DNA of 64,000 bases from assembly GCA_016290775.1 (NCBI GenBank), contig JAEEVF010000004.1:124001-188000 (forward strand). The letters are read 5' to 3'. The notes beneath the pieces were generated by a model. That model worked only from the letters and a program-made list of their open reading frames with translations, ran no database searches and had not been told where the DNA came from. Numbering within the stretch: the stretch's first letter is position 1; each line of letters begins with the position of its first letter. The stretch is from Acetatifactor sp. Lineage in GTDB: Bacteria; Bacillota; Clostridia; Lachnospirales; Lachnospiraceae. A program made the translations under genes and the position numbers. This document shows, piece after piece, positions 19,606 to 27,402 of the stretch.

Positions 19606-19638
19606 AAAGCCAACTTCTGAATTCAGAAAATTGGCTTT
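19606..19638 (-). terminator. terminator of the AraC gene
   Basis: AAAGCCAA / TTGGCTTT arms enclose a second palindrome, TTCTGAATTCAGAA. On the minus strand the hairpin is followed by TTTTGTTTGTT. Confidence 0.85.
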
Positions 19639-19686
19639 CATTTACATTATATTGACTTTATATGATCGGTATGTGCGATGCAGCCT

Positions 19687-20556
19687 TTACCACTGTTCGC
19701 GGTAGCGCGACGGCGCCATCCCCTCAATTTCCTTAAACACCCGCGAGAAATAATGCAACGCCCCGAGACCACACTCCAGCCCAATCTCCTCCACCGACTT
19801 CTCCGTGAAGCGAAGAAGCTGCTTCGCCTTTGTGATCCGAAGGCCGAGCAGATATGCATTGATCGTCTGACCATATTGCTCCTTGAACACCCTCGTCAGA
19901 TAAAACTTATTCACATAAAACCGCGCACTCAGATCATCCAACGAGATCTTCTCCGCATAATGCGCGTCCAGATAAGCCTTCACCGGCAACACTGACTTCT
20001 TCTTGGCAGGCATGTCGGCTGCATCCTCCGGATGCCAGGATTCCACCATAAGGAGCGTCAAAAGCTCCCCAAGGCCCTCATTGATCTTCATGTCCTTCAC
20101 ATAGTCCGAACCCTTTGCCAAAGCGAAAAGCTTCTCCCAAACCCTTTGGAACGCCTCGCCGTCGGCGGGTACAAACGCTGGCCTTCCGCCGCGCTCAACG
20201 TACTTGTCATAGACAAAGCCCAGCGTCGGACCGTTAAAATGACACCACTCCAGCGTCCAAAGCTTCTTTGGACTCGTTGCGTGAGAATATTGTTTATGAC
20301 AATCCACAAACACGCAGGAACCTTTCCCCAGGGCATATTCCTTCCCCTCGTATGTCAGCGTCCCTTCCCCCTCGCGCACATAGAAAAACAGATAGGACGC
20401 CAACGCTTCTCTCGAGCTTACGTGCGGCCTTTTGGCCGTAAGACGCCCAATCTCCTGGAGATGCAAAAGGCTGTCCCTTGCAAATCCGGAAGGCGTATAA
20501 AGGACACGGTCCGACGTTACGACTGCTGCCGCCTGCTTTTCCGAAAACAGCTCCAT
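19687..20556 (-). CDS. AraC family transcriptional regulator
   Basis: A 289-residue regulator. The N-terminal sugar-sensing cupin has YLFFYVREGEGTLTYEGKEY (about residues 54-73). The C-terminal domain has helix-turn-helix 1 LDDLSARFYVNKFYLTRVFK and helix-turn-helix 2 VEEIGLECGLGALHYFSRVF, ending APSRYREQW. GGAG is 7 bases before the ATG. It is monocistronic between its own promoter (20596-20624) and terminator (19606-19638). No catabolic genes adjoin it, so the target is not evident; it could act on the downstream GDP-sugar operon or elsewhere. Confidence 0.88.
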   Translation of the reverse strand: MELFSEKQAAAVVTSDRVLYTPSGFARDSLLHLQEIGRLTAKRPHVSSREALASYLFFYVREGEGTLTYEGKEYALGKGSCVFVDCHKQYSHATSPKKLWTLEWCHFNGPTLGFVYDKYVERGGRPAFVPADGEAFQRVWEKLFALAKGSDYVKDMKINEGLGELLTLLMVESWHPEDAADMPAKKKSVLPVKAYLDAHYAEKISLDDLSARFYVNKFYLTRVFKEQYGQTINAYLLGLRITKAKQLLRFTEKSVEEIGLECGLGALHYFSRVFKEIEGMAPSRYREQW

Positions 20557-20595
20557 CTTGCTTCTCCTTTCTCGAAAGAATCTTCCTGCACTTCT

Positions 20596-20624
20596 AACTT
20601 ACCGCATATTGACATTCGAGGCAA
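20596..20624 (-). promoter_or_regulatory. promoter of the AraC gene
   Basis: Minus strand TTGCCT (20619-20624), a 17-bp spacer and TAAGTT (20596-20601). Confidence 0.6.
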
Positions 20625-20643
20625 GTGTTTTTTCGCACAAAAA

Positions 20644-20682
20644 GGGAGCCCCCACAAACACGAAAGGTTTGTGAGGGCTCCC
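20644..20682 (-). terminator. terminator of the PadR/DUF4097 operon
   Basis: GGGAGCCC and CACAAAC pair with GTTTGTG and GGGCTCCC; the minus strand continues with TTTTTGTG. Confidence 0.92.
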
Positions 20683-20700
20683 AAGGATTGATCCATTATA

Positions 20701-22083
20701 TTATCTGTTTACTTCAATGTCACCGCTTGCGGTGGATACCTTCAGCTGCAGGTAAGGCTCTGCGCCGATCGTACCAACGGCACGCTTGCCACTCTTAACA
20801 TAGTTCACGTTCTCGTCAGTTGCGATGCAATCGCAGAAGGTCTTGATGTCACCGCTTGCCGTCTTCAGGGTCATCTGAACGCTAACGTCAGCGGGAAGGG
20901 ACAGCTCCACGTCGCCGCTTGCAGTCGAAACTTCAAGCTTCTCGCCAGCCTGGGTCAGGTTGCAGAGAACGTCGCCGCTTGCACTGCGGAAAACGCCATT
21001 TCCCTTCAGATCCTTTACCTTCAGGTCTCCGCTTGCAGAGTTTACGTTTGCCTTGCCGGTGATCTTGTCGACCTTGATGTCGCCGCTCGCCGTGCGGATG
21101 ACTGCGTCACCCTCGATGGACTCGAATGCAACGTCACCGCTTACGGTCGTAATGCTCACGTCGCCGATCGCGCAAGCACCTGCCACGTCGCCGCTCACGG
21201 TTTTTACCACCAGTTTGGAAGCGCCAATGTCCTCAAGTGATACATCAGCGGAAGCGGTAATGATCTTCATCTCTTCCAGCGTGCCTGCCAGGTTCTCAGG
21301 CAAGAACACTCTCACGGTACCTCTTCTCGGGAAGCCGATCACGTTGGAACTGTACTGGATCTTCAGCTGCTTTCCGTTCAAAGCATACTCAAGGAGCTGC
21401 TTCTCCTGAGGATCCTTGTTATAAAACTCCTGAATCAAGATCTCAGGATCCGTGGTCAGCTGAACGTCCACGTCCACGGGAGAACCTGCAAGCTCCATCA
21501 CGATCTCGGTGATGCCATCTGCAGCGAACTTTCTCTCGTTATAAACCTGCATGTCCGTATATTTTCCGTCATCGGTCTGGCAATTAATACCGATGTCGCT
21601 GATGATCTGCTTAATGCTCGTTGCGATGGTATCGAACACGTCACTTGCAATAAATGCAGTAAGTGCCTGCTTGGTCTGCTCGCCAAAATCGGTAGCGGAT
21701 TTCTCAAACTGCTGACCGAAGTTCTTTGCGTGCTCGCCAAGGTCCTTCGCATATTTCTCGAAGTTCTCACCCTGCCACTTCCAGTATTCGCACTGCTTCT
21801 CCCAGTACTCACCCTGCTTCTCCCAGTAATCGCTCGTGTCATCTTCCTTCTCGTCTTTCGCTTCTCCAGCCTCGATGCCAAGCTCTGCAAGCAGCTCCTG
21901 GATATCACCGATGGAACCCATTACCATCGTATATGCCTGCTCCTCGGTGAAACCTCTCTGGATCAGGTCTTCATATTTTTCCTCTGCGTTGGAGATCATC
22001 TCCTCCTTCAGATCATTTACTTCCTGAGTGTCCGGCGCATTTTCAAAAAGCTCCGTGATCACTGATTTAATCTTGTCCTTCAT
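20701..22083 (-). CDS. DUF4097 beta-strand repeat protein with N-terminal helical domain
   Basis: A 460-residue protein of two parts. Residues 1-70 form a helical domain (FTEEQAYTMVMGSIGDIQELL) like those found in DUF1700/HAAS proteins next to PadR genes. Residues 85-140 are a helical, Trp/Tyr/Glu-rich repeat (YWEKQGEYWEKQCEYWKWQ). From about residue 200 on there is a run of short beta repeats, each with an SGD core (VSGDV, ASGDI, ASGDL, ASGDV), typical of DUF4097 and probably forming a stacked beta solenoid. No signal peptide or membrane span is clear. It follows the PadR gene by 59 bp, a common pairing in Firmicutes. Function is unknown; such genes are often thought to sense or respond to envelope stress. 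Confidence 0.85.
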   Translation of the reverse strand: MKDKIKSVITELFENAPDTQEVNDLKEEMISNAEEKYEDLIQRGFTEEQAYTMVMGSIGDIQELLAELGIEAGEAKDEKEDDTSDYWEKQGEYWEKQCEYWKWQGENFEKYAKDLGEHAKNFGQQFEKSATDFGEQTKQALTAFIASDVFDTIATSIKQIISDIGINCQTDDGKYTDMQVYNERKFAADGITEIVMELAGSPVDVDVQLTTDPEILIQEFYNKDPQEKQLLEYALNGKQLKIQYSSNVIGFPRRGTVRVFLPENLAGTLEEMKIITASADVSLEDIGASKLVVKTVSGDVAGACAIGDVSITTVSGDVAFESIEGDAVIRTASGDIKVDKITGKANVNSASGDLKVKDLKGNGVFRSASGDVLCNLTQAGEKLEVSTASGDVELSLPADVSVQMTLKTASGDIKTFCDCIATDENVNYVKSGKRAVGTIGAEPYLQLKVSTASGDIEVNR

Positions 22084-22142
22084 TCTAAGCCTCTCTTTCC
22101 GTCGCTCCCGCGACCATCTTCCTTTTCACGATGCTTTGAAAC

Positions 22143-22466
22143 TTAAACCAACAGGCTGTCGATCATCTGCTTGGCTTTCTGCCATTCCGCCTTGTTCTGC
22201 TCGTAGACCTCGCGACCCTTGTCCGTGATGGAATAATAACGCCTGCGGGCGCCAACTTCCTCATCACCCCAATAGGTGTTCACAAGTCCGTCCTTTTCCA
22301 GTCTGCGAAATGCGGAATAGAGCGTAGCGTCCTTTAACTCCATCTGGGAGTCCGTCTTCGCCATGATCTCCTTGTTGATCAAATATCCATAGCTGTCGTG
22401 ACCAGTCAGACTCGCCAGGATTATGGTGTCCGTATTTCCTCTTAAAAGATCCGATGCAATTGACAT
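22143..22466 (-). CDS. PadR family transcriptional regulator
   Basis: A 107-residue winged-helix repressor. It starts SIASDLLRGNTDTIILASL and contains GHDSYGYLINKEIM, then LYSAFRRLEKDGLVNTYWGD and RRRYYSITDKGREVYEQ, the standard PadR pattern of helix-turn-helix plus wing. It is the first gene of an operon with the DUF4097 protein. A 9-bp perfect inverted repeat covers its own promoter (22557-22583), so autoregulation is likely. The effector is unknown. Confidence 0.95.
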   Translation of the reverse strand: MSIASDLLRGNTDTIILASLTGHDSYGYLINKEIMAKTDSQMELKDATLYSAFRRLEKDGLVNTYWGDEEVGARRRYYSITDKGREVYEQNKAEWQKAKQMIDSLLV

Positions 22467-22546
22467 CTTGCCACCATCCTTTCTCCTTTTTGTCTTTCTT
22501 AGGTATAGTTTTGGAACTCATCGAATTAGCTTTCCTCGATGTCTAT

Positions 22547-22583
22547 AACTTAGCACAATATACCTCGCCTGTCAAGGTATATT
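22547..22583 (-). promoter_or_regulatory. PadR promoter with palindromic operator
   Basis: Minus strand TTGACA (22570-22575), 17-bp spacer, TAAGTT (22547-22552) with extended TGC. The palindrome AATATACCT / AGGTATATT (22557-22565 and 22575-22583, 9-bp spacer) overlaps the -35 and spacer, as expected for an autorepressor site. Confidence 0.75.
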
Positions 22584-22619
22584 TTCTTAAATATCTATAA
22601 AGCGCAAAAGACATCTTAT

Positions 22620-23681
22620 TTATTCTATCGTTGCTTCAGGATAGTATTGTAGGATATCGCCGCGGGAGAACTGCTCCGTCATTTGGTAGAGGTCCTCCGT
22701 TAGGGCCTCGCAGTTTGCGGCGGTGACACGGTTTTCATCCCGCGCGATGCGGTCGCAGATCTCGCGATTCACTTCATAGGAGAAATGGACGCTGTCCATG
22801 TAATTGTCGAGGTTTGCGGCCAGCTCCCTGTCGTTTTGGAAGTAATAGACCTTCACGTTGGAAAAGGCATCCATGGCCTTTACGAACTCCTGCGTCTCGC
22901 GGATCTTCTGGTCGATCTGTCCGGAGCGATAGGCCTCATCCCACCAAAGAATACTAATGGGTGAAAAGATCACGTAGAACTCGGTCTCCGGATGCGCGGT
23001 GATGCGCTCCGAGATGAGCCCGATGTTTGCGGTGAAATTATCGTACGTGGTCTGATCAAAGGTTTCCGCACAGAACTCCTCCCTGGGGAAATACCTTCCC
23101 GTGACCGCAGCCGTGCTGAAGGTCTTGGTCTGATACCAGCTGTAGGGATTGTCCTCATCGTACGACAAGCCGTAAGTATATACAAACTGCAGCGGTATAT
23201 TCTTTAGAAGAATGTCCTTATTCAGCAAATACTTCACGTCATCAAAGGGATTCGCATTGGTGATAAAGTCCGTATCCATGCGGTCGAAGGTGGGCTTCAG
23301 GTCCCCCTCGAGCGCGACGTAGTCGATGAAATAAAAGACCTTCTTGATCTCCTGCTTCTTGTAGGCACGGTCAAGATACGTCAGGAAGTCCGCATTGGAG
23401 CCGCCAGCGCGGATCGCCTTTAAGGGCTCACACCCGAAGTTTGCGCGAAACTGCGCCAGATCATTATTTTCCGCGGTGCTGGTGCCCAGCAAAATGGCAT
23501 CATAAGTAAAGTGATCGATCGTCCCTGCCACCTGATAATCCCGGTCCTCAAGCACGTGCTTTAGGCCAAAGACCGTGTCATGATAGTGATAAAAGGGATC
23601 AAAAAGGATCACGATCGCCGCCAAGGCCGCGAGGATCGCAAACAATCCGATGTAAAATCGCTTCAAAAATTTCTGTTCCAT
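22620..23681 (-). CDS. SGNH-like surface acyl-modification protein
   Basis: A 353-residue protein anchored by one N-terminal membrane segment (about residues 9-28), with the rest outside. YDAILLGTSTAENND (about residues 60-74) resembles the SGNH/GDSL nucleophile block with Ser in GTS, and DSVHFSYEVN near the C-terminus gives the Asp-x-x-His pair. DltD- and AlgX/AlgJ-like proteins beside MBOAT enzymes have this layout and help pass acyl groups to an extracellular polymer. It is the last gene of the FkbH-ACP-MBOAT set, 41 bp after the MBOAT gene. The acceptor polymer is unknown. Confidence 0.75.
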   Translation of the reverse strand: MEQKFLKRFYIGLFAILAALAAIVILFDPFYHYHDTVFGLKHVLEDRDYQVAGTIDHFTYDAILLGTSTAENNDLAQFRANFGCEPLKAIRAGGSNADFLTYLDRAYKKQEIKKVFYFIDYVALEGDLKPTFDRMDTDFITNANPFDDVKYLLNKDILLKNIPLQFVYTYGLSYDEDNPYSWYQTKTFSTAAVTGRYFPREEFCAETFDQTTYDNFTANIGLISERITAHPETEFYVIFSPISILWWDEAYRSGQIDQKIRETQEFVKAMDAFSNVKVYYFQNDRELAANLDNYMDSVHFSYEVNREICDRIARDENRVTAANCEALTEDLYQMTEQFSRGDILQYYPEATIE

Positions 23682-23722
23682 GAACCTTCTCCTAAGAAAG
23701 CCGCGTCATCGCCAAAGGCTTT

Positions 23723-25216
23723 CTAGAAATTAAAGTACAAAAACGTGGAAACCTGGTTTAGGGATATGATGGCCCATGCCGTAAACAGCACCAAAAGGAC
23801 CGTGAATTTCCCGGTATATCCCTTCGCCTTTTGCTCTGCCAAGATTTCCTGTGCGTTCTTGCCGCGCAGGATTAACGCAGAGATCAAAAGCATGAATGCC
23901 AAAAAGGCCGGATAAGCAACGTTCAAAAGGCCAGGGCGCAGCTGCTCAAGAAGCCTGCTCCAGACGTAATTCTCCGAAAGGCCTTCAAAAGCAAACGAAA
24001 TCTCGATCAGAATCTTCGAAAGCGACGGCACAAACATGGCCTTGAGAAAACGGCACATCACAAGCCAGGTCTCGCTTCGAAAGACTGCTGCCGCAAAGAC
24101 CGTAAAGACAAAGGTGCAAATCCATGAAGCAAAGTTTTTCTTCAGCTTCCAGAACTTCCTTTGCGCCCATACGGCCGCGATGCCCCAGAAAAGCCCCCAG
24201 AGCACAAAGGTCCAGCTGGCGCCGTGCCAAATGCCGCTGACAAGGAACACGACAAGCGGCGTGATCACGGTATAAAGCTTTTTGACCTTCTTGTTTTTCT
24301 TGCGCATGCCCTTCATGGTCAGCGGCATGTAAAGATAGGTCGTAAGGAATCTGGTCAGCGTGTAATGCCATCTTTGCCAATATTCCGTCACGGAATGAGA
24401 CTTGTACGGCGACTTAAAGTTCACGGGCAGGTCAAAGCGGAACATCTTGCCGATGCCCAGCGCCATGTCACAATAACCGCTGAAATCAAAATAAAGCTCG
24501 AAGGCATATGCCAGCGCCACGATCCAGGCCGTGGGCATGTCCAGCCACCAAACCTTCGTAAAGCCTTCGTTTACAAAGAGCGCCAGCGTGTCCGCAAGAA
24601 GCACCTTCTTGATCAGACCCAGGCAAAAAAGGATCGTGCCGTCAGCGAAGTCTGTCGCAGAGAACTTGCGCTTCTCCAGATCCTGAAATTGCGGGATCAT
24701 CTCACTGTGGAGCACAATGGGGCCCGCGATCAACTGCGGGAAATAGGTGACAAAACAAAGATAATCCAGGAGTTTGTAATGCGGTGCAGTCCCCCAGCAT
24801 CTGTCGATGACGTAGGAGAGCTGTTGCAGCGTGAAAAAGCTGATGCCAAGCGGCAAAATGATATGCTTTAGCGTGAAGTCCGCCTTGAAGAGCGCATTGA
24901 CGTTCTCCACGAAGAAATCATAGTATTTGTAATAACCAAGAATGCCTATGTTGAAGGCAAGCCCCAAGGCGAGACACACCTTTGGCGCGTGCTTCCCCTT
25001 CCACTTTTCCAAAAGAAGGCTGATCAGATAGTTTCCCGCCATTGACCCCAAAATGATCAGTAGGTAGGACGGATGAAAATACCCGTAAAACCAAAGGGAC
25101 ATGCCGACAAGGAAAGCCTGCGAGACGCGGTAAAGCTTCAAGTGGCCCAGCAGGTACCAGCCGCCTAAGGTCAGGGGCAAAAATAAGAAGATAAAAATCT
25201 GTGAATTAAACAGCAT
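23723..25216 (-). CDS. MBOAT family membrane O-acyltransferase
   Basis: A 497-residue polytopic protein with about ten or more membrane segments, related to AlgI/DltB/PatA. It begins MLFNSQIFIFLFLPLTLGGW, a typical opening, and holds the family block PVNFKSPYKSHSVTEYWQRWH (partly at about residues 262-281) and the catalytic His in VSGIWHGASWTFVLWG (about residues 322-337). It would take an acyl group from a carrier protein in the cytoplasm and pass it across or onto a surface glycan. A dedicated carrier (25229-25474) and an FkbH-type loading enzyme (25521-27302) are directly upstream. Length fits the family. Confidence 0.93.
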   Translation of the reverse strand: MLFNSQIFIFLFLPLTLGGWYLLGHLKLYRVSQAFLVGMSLWFYGYFHPSYLLIILGSMAGNYLISLLLEKWKGKHAPKVCLALGLAFNIGILGYYKYYDFFVENVNALFKADFTLKHIILPLGISFFTLQQLSYVIDRCWGTAPHYKLLDYLCFVTYFPQLIAGPIVLHSEMIPQFQDLEKRKFSATDFADGTILFCLGLIKKVLLADTLALFVNEGFTKVWWLDMPTAWIVALAYAFELYFDFSGYCDMALGIGKMFRFDLPVNFKSPYKSHSVTEYWQRWHYTLTRFLTTYLYMPLTMKGMRKKNKKVKKLYTVITPLVVFLVSGIWHGASWTFVLWGLFWGIAAVWAQRKFWKLKKNFASWICTFVFTVFAAAVFRSETWLVMCRFLKAMFVPSLSKILIEISFAFEGLSENYVWSRLLEQLRPGLLNVAYPAFLAFMLLISALILRGKNAQEILAEQKAKGYTGKFTVLLVLFTAWAIISLNQVSTFLYFNF

Positions 25217-25228
25217 TGCGACTCTTCC

Positions 25229-25474
25229 TTAGTTTCCAAGCTTTTTTAAGATCACGTCCACCATTTCCCCGACGTTCTTCATGGTCGAGGCTTCGCCCAT
25301 GCTAAAGCGGATGCCAAAGCACTCTTCGACGTTCACCAAAAGGCCGACGTGGGCAAGGCTGTTCCAGCCGTCAATGTCCGATGCGACCGTAGCGTCACTG
25401 ACCGTGATGCTCTCGTCGTCAAACGTATCCCGAAAAACTTCATTGATCTTCAAAAAAGCTTCTTCCCTGCTCAT
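25229..25474 (-). CDS. acyl carrier protein
   Basis: An 81-residue acidic carrier protein. The phosphopantetheine site is DGWNSLAHVGLL with Ser39; the usual Asp-Ser-Leu is Asn-Ser-Leu here, as in many specialised carriers such as those beside FkbH. It is not the fatty-acid AcpP, which normally reads DSLD. It sits 12 bp before the MBOAT gene and 46 bp after FkbH, so it most likely carries the group made by FkbH to the MBOAT enzyme. A 4'-phosphopantetheinyl transferase must act on it from elsewhere. Confidence 0.92.
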   Translation of the reverse strand: MSREEAFLKINEVFRDTFDDESITVSDATVASDIDGWNSLAHVGLLVNVEECFGIRFSMGEASTMKNVGEMVDVILKKLGN

Positions 25475-25520
25475 GTTTTCCTCCCTGCTCTCTCCTTCGC
25501 GCGGTCTGTGCCGGCGCCGT

Positions 25521-27302
25521 TTAACTTAGCACCTCGATCACGCGGTTTTGCTTATTATATTCCTTCGGGATTTCGAAAAACCACTCCGAATCCCCGTTTT
25601 CTTCTCTCTTCAAAAGTGCAAACCCTCTTTCGGCAAAGAAATCCTTCACCATGCCGTTCTTTTCCGTCTTGTAATAATATCCGTGAATGCCTGAAAGTCC
25701 GCACTTCTTGCACTCTTCCACCAACGCATCCATCATGGCACATTCCATGTCACGCTTCAGGACGCGGCAGCTCATCAGCCAAAGGTCCAAATGGAGCGTA
25801 TTCTCCTCCGCATGCCCCATGAGCACGGAAACGATTCCGTTATCGCCAAAGCGGTCTTTTAGGGCCCCGTACAGCGTAAGCACCGAAGGGTCCAAAGCCA
25901 GCGCGGCAAGCGCTTCCTGCGTGTACCTTCTTGTTGTCATGTTAAACTGATTGCTCTTGTTTGTCAACTGCGCGATCCTTGCAAGATATTCCTCCGAAAA
26001 GGGCCTGATCTGCGCCGTCATCTCTAATGAAGTCAGATACTCCTCATAGGTTGCGAACTTGCTGATGCTTGCGGCTCTCTGGAGGTTTTCGCGGTACATT
26101 TCATTTCGCTTTTTGTCATCCTCCGAAAGGGTCGTGACTTCGAAATAGCCCGCATGATCAATGGTTCTTGCGAAATGCTCCACCTTCTCAAGCTCAGGCG
26201 CAAGAACGCCGGGAAGCTGGTCCGTCACGATCGCCCTCTCGGCAGGGTTGTCATCCACAAAGACAAGGCTTTCCGGAAGGACGCCGATCGCATTCGCGAT
26301 CTCCTGAAGATTTCTGTCCTTGGGCTCCCAGTTTGCCTTGATCATCAGGAAGTCCTCAGGCTTTAGGATCGAATAGGGCGCGTTTAAGCCCGCCAGCGCG
26401 TTTTCCTCCTCGTTTTTGGAGTCCACGGTGAGGAACACACCGATCTGCTTTTGACGCTTTAAGTAGCTTTGAAACTCCGCATAGACCTGCCCCATGGAGG
26501 TCTCCTGTCCCAGCTCGATCCCGCCGACGCCGTCATCGCCAATGACGCCGCCCCACAGCGTATTATCCAGGTCCAGCACAAGTCCTTTTTTGTTCTTTCC
26601 AAAGATCGACTTGATGATACAGGAAAGGGAATATGCAAACTCAGGGATTGCCTGTAAGGACATGCAATATTTATACATGTGCCAATAAAACGGGTCCGAA
26701 AAGGCATCTAGACCATAGCGGGCGGAAAGATACTCCAGATCATGAAGGTAAAGGCCTTCAGTCTTTCTTATATGCTCGGCAAAGCGGCGGTTGAGTTCTC
26801 GCACAAAGGCCGTTTCGCCCTGTAGGAATACGCCGTCTTGATTTCCAAAAAGACGGAGCGAAGGCAATTCAAAATTGTTTTGGATCACGGGACAATGATA
26901 CTTCTCGCGAAGGCTGTCCCAAACGGTCTGAAACCGTTGCATTTCATCGGAGAGCTTCTCTTCGACCGTGGCCTCGTCATCTCCTGCCGTCGGAAGGTTT
27001 TTTACGTTCCGACAGGAGGTGTGCACGTAGATCAGGTCCGGCGCGAATGCTGAAAGCTTCTCATTTGGGAATACGGCGTCTTCATAAAACTGGCCGTATT
27101 CGGATTCATAAAAAGAAGGCTCGATCCCGGCATTCAAAAGAAACAGCTCAAGCACGTCAATGATCTCCGCCGTGGTGGAACCGCCAAGAACCGCGATCTT
27201 CTTGGGAATGCGCTGCGTATTCTCCGCGAGCAGTTCCCTTTTTATGCTGCGCTTTTTCATCCGCACGTAGGATGCGTCGAAAGGATATTCCAAAGCTTTC
27301 AC
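25521..27302 (-). CDS. FkbH-like HAD-IIIC enzyme (acyl or glyceryl loading)
   Basis: A 593-residue multidomain protein. Residues 1-225 form an N-terminal domain with AVLGGSTTAEIID and HDLEYLSARYG. The HAD phosphatase motif I is LVLDLDNTLWGGVIGDDG (about residues 240-257), with FVDDNPAERAIV as a later HAD motif (about residue 345). The last 150 residues look like a GNAT-type domain (YGALKDRFGDNGIVSVLMG, LMSCRVLKRDMECAMMDALV). FkbH proteins load a glyceryl group from 1,3-bisphosphoglycerate onto an acyl carrier protein. Here the partners are a carrier and an MBOAT enzyme rather than polyketide genes. The start is GTG at 27302, 8 bases after GAGGAGG. Confidence 0.9.
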   Translation of the reverse strand: MKALEYPFDASYVRMKKRSIKRELLAENTQRIPKKIAVLGGSTTAEIIDVLELFLLNAGIEPSFYESEYGQFYEDAVFPNEKLSAFAPDLIYVHTSCRNVKNLPTAGDDEATVEEKLSDEMQRFQTVWDSLREKYHCPVIQNNFELPSLRLFGNQDGVFLQGETAFVRELNRRFAEHIRKTEGLYLHDLEYLSARYGLDAFSDPFYWHMYKYCMSLQAIPEFAYSLSCIIKSIFGKNKKGLVLDLDNTLWGGVIGDDGVGGIELGQETSMGQVYAEFQSYLKRQKQIGVFLTVDSKNEEENALAGLNAPYSILKPEDFLMIKANWEPKDRNLQEIANAIGVLPESLVFVDDNPAERAIVTDQLPGVLAPELEKVEHFARTIDHAGYFEVTTLSEDDKKRNEMYRENLQRAASISKFATYEEYLTSLEMTAQIRPFSEEYLARIAQLTNKSNQFNMTTRRYTQEALAALALDPSVLTLYGALKDRFGDNGIVSVLMGHAEENTLHLDLWLMSCRVLKRDMECAMMDALVEECKKCGLSGIHGYYYKTEKNGMVKDFFAERGFALLKREENGDSEWFFEIPKEYNKQNRVIEVLS

Positions 27303-27330
27303 GCCGGTAACCTCCTCTTTTTTGATGAAA

Positions 27331-27375
27331 CAAATAAAAACAGGGGATGGAAAGCGTTCGCTCTCCGTCCCCTGT
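27331..27375 (-). terminator. terminator of pnp
   Basis: Minus strand ACAGGGGACGGA / TCCATCCCCTGT with an inner AGCG-aa-CGCT, then TTTTTATTTG. The FkbH start is only 29 bp further on and no separate strong promoter is visible, so some read-through from pnp into the FkbH set is possible. Confidence 0.88.
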
Positions 27376-27402
27376 GAATTTCAGCCAACTTTAGGTGAAC
27401 GC

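Noticed and set aside
20600..20606. Another TACCGCA near the AraC promoter as an extra array half-site
   Set aside because: A single 7-mer is expected several times by chance in 64 kb, and no partner lies 22 bp away.
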